DNA of 5,677 bases from Deinococcus sp. (GTDB lineage Bacteria; Deinococcota; Deinococci; Deinococcales; Deinococcaceae), in the NCBI GenBank assembly GCA_030524065.1, contig JAUNHF010000124.1, positions 1 to 5,677 on the forward strand. The letters run 5' to 3'. The notes under the pieces were generated by a model. It searched no databases, was not told the DNA's origin, and saw only the letters and a program-made list of their open reading frames with translations. Position numbers and translations under genes: made by a program. Shown here piece after piece: positions 4,341 to 5,677 of the stretch; the first letter of the stretch is position 1; each line of letters starts with the position of its first letter.

Positions 4341-5677
4341 ATGAAAAAGGTTGCCTGGCTTTCCCTCCCGCTGCTGCTCGCCTCCTGTGGGCTGTTCGGC
4401 ACGCCTGAACAGACCCGCGCCCTGCATACCGAAGCGGGCCTGACGGCCTTTGACGGCCAGAAACTGGACACCCGCCCCGGCAAGAGTGCGCGCTTTTCGC
4501 TGGACGCCGAGCCCGAGTACATCACGGTAAGCCCCGACAGCCGGGTGGCGTATGTGTCCTTGCAGGAAAGCAATGCGCTGGCGGTGCTGGACATCGCGTC
4601 CGGCGCATTCACGGCGGTGCATCCGCTGGGCCTCAAGGACTGGAGCCGCTCCACTCTGGACGCCAGCGATAAGGACGGCAAAATCAACCCCCAGGCGTGG
4701 CCGGTGCTGGGCGCTTATATGCCCGACGCCATTGCCAGCTACCGGGTCAATGGGCAGACCTATATCCTCAGCGCCAACGAGGGCGACGGCCGCGAGTACA
4801 AGGGTTTTGCGGACGAGGTGCGCGTCAAGGACCTGCGGCTGGACCCGCAGAAGTTCCCCAATGCCGCCGCCCTACAGGACAATGCGGCGCTGGGCCGCCT
4901 GACGGTGAGCCGGGTGGACGCTGACACGGACGGCGACGGTGACGCAGACCGGCTGGTGGCGTTCGGGGGCCGCAGCCTGAGCGTGTGGAACACCCAGGGA
5001 ACGCTGGTGGGCGATACTGCCGATCTGTTCGAGCGCACGGTGGCGGCGCAGCGCCCGGCCGCCTTCAACTCCGAGGGCACGGCCGAGACGTTTGATACCC
5101 GCAGCGACAACAAAGGCCCCGAGCCCGAAGCCCTGGCGGTCGCCGCGCTTGGCGGCAAGCACTTCGCCTTTGTGGGCCTGGAGCGGGCAGGCGGCATCAT
5201 GGTGCTGGACGTGAGCAACCCCGCGCAGCCGGGGCTGGTGCAGTATTTCAGCGACATTGACGCTGCCGCCGCAGCGGAAAGTGGCGCCGCTGGCGACCTG
5301 GCCCCCGAGGGCCTGCTGTTTATTCCGGCGGCGGACAGCCCCAACGGTCAGCCGCTGCTGGTCAGCTCCAACGAGGTCAGCGGCAGCGTCAGCGTGTACG
5401 CACTGGCGAACGATGGCCGCCTGGGCCGCCTGGGCCGTTATCAGGCTGCGCCGTTCCAGTACGGCAAGGGCGTGGCCGAAATCAGCGCCTACGATCCTGC
5501 CAGCCGGCGCCTGTTCACGGTGAACGGGGCCACTGGTGGCCTGGACATTCTGGATCTTTCGGATGTGGCCGCCCCCCGCCTGGCCGACTCGGTGGACCTG
5601 ACCCCTTACGGCGGCGGGGCCAACTCGGTGGCCGTGTCTGGCGGCGTGGTGGCAGTGGCCGTGCAGGCCAAGACCAA
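4341..5677 (+). CDS. choice-of-anchor I-type beta-propeller lipoprotein (3' end missing)
   Basis: An open frame of 445 codons runs off the window. The start is fixed by an in-frame TAA at 4332 and a lipoprotein signal peptide: MKKVAWLSLPLLLASC, lipobox Leu13-Ala14-Ser15-Cys16. The rest matches blocks of the choice-of-anchor I family of surface or secreted propeller-like proteins. These are EPEYITVS (57-64), YVSLQESNALAVLDI (71-85), LGLKDW (96-101), LDASDKDGKIN (106-116), MPDAIASY (127-134) and ANEGDGREY (145-153). An Asp-rich, Ca-loop-like stretch (193-203) is followed by FGGRSLSVWN (208-217). RSDNKGPEPE (254-263), FVGLERAGGIMVLDVSNP (277-294), PEGLLFI (322-328) and NEVSGSVSVY (344-353) complete the usual C-terminal half. 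Then AEISAYDPASRRLFTVNG (379-396) and ANSVAVSGGVVAVAVQA (427-443) appear; normally they form the N-terminus. The protein therefore looks circularly permuted or tandem. Function is unknown; an extracytoplasmic binding or enzymatic role is inferred. Confidence 0.88.
   Translation, partial: MKKVAWLSLPLLLASCGLFGTPEQTRALHTEAGLTAFDGQKLDTRPGKSARFSLDAEPEYITVSPDSRVAYVSLQESNALAVLDIASGAFTAVHPLGLKDWSRSTLDASDKDGKINPQAWPVLGAYMPDAIASYRVNGQTYILSANEGDGREYKGFADEVRVKDLRLDPQKFPNAAALQDNAALGRLTVSRVDADTDGDGDADRLVAFGGRSLSVWNTQGTLVGDTADLFERTVAAQRPAAFNSEGTAETFDTRSDNKGPEPEALAVAALGGKHFAFVGLERAGGIMVLDVSNPAQPGLVQYFSDIDAAAAAESGAAGDLAPEGLLFIPAADSPNGQPLLVSSNEVSGSVSVYALANDGRLGRLGRYQAAPFQYGKGVAEISAYDPASRRLFTVNGATGGLDILDLSDVAAPRLADSVDLTPYGGGANSVAVSGGVVAVAVQAKT

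Noticed and set aside
1..5677. Mobile element, CRISPR array, phage or defence island
   Set aside because: No transposase or integrase motifs, no regularly spaced repeats beyond the two short pairs described, and no terminal inverted repeats were seen. The genes look like ordinary chromosomal ones.

Overview
The window is GC-rich and densely coding, with short intergenic gaps and no sign of mobile elements, tRNA/rRNA or CRISPR. It looks like a chromosomal segment from Deinococcus or a close relative. This assignment is an inference: it rests on GC-rich third codon positions, the protein families present, and a TANNNT box 6-7 nt before the ATG of all five minus-strand genes. That spacing is typical of leaderless mRNAs, which are common in Deinococcus.

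Layout, left to right. Bases 1-42 are the 3' tail of an unidentified plus-strand gene. Bases 51-237 hold a possible small two-helix membrane protein, apparently split by a frameshift. On the minus strand follow a Cys4 DUF2256 protein (234-416) and a secreted protein of unknown function (563-1060). Next, also minus, is a ketopantoate reductase family protein, PanE/ApbA (1126-2076), with an intrinsic terminator just after it. It is divergent from a plus-strand GNAT acetyltransferase (2178-2819). The GNAT gene meets a minus-strand luciferase-like flavin-dependent oxidoreductase (2823-3845) tail to tail, with only 3 nt between stop codons. Upstream of the oxidoreductase lie an AT-rich promoter, a 9-bp hairpin and a short tandem repeat.

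The right end is a divergent pair of lipoprotein genes. On the minus strand is a 76-residue lipoprotein with an Asp-rich tail (4037-4267). On the plus strand is a large choice-of-anchor I-type beta-propeller lipoprotein (4341 to the window end, incomplete). They share a 73-nt intergenic region containing a perfect 6-bp inverted repeat.

The genes do not form one pathway: most appear to be single units with their own promoters. The most notable observation is the order of blocks in the large lipoprotein. It starts in the middle of the usual choice-of-anchor I domain, and the block normally at the N-terminus appears at the C-terminal end of what can be seen. That suggests a circularly permuted propeller, or a tandem arrangement with a truncated first copy. 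The most useful check is the sequence just beyond the window.
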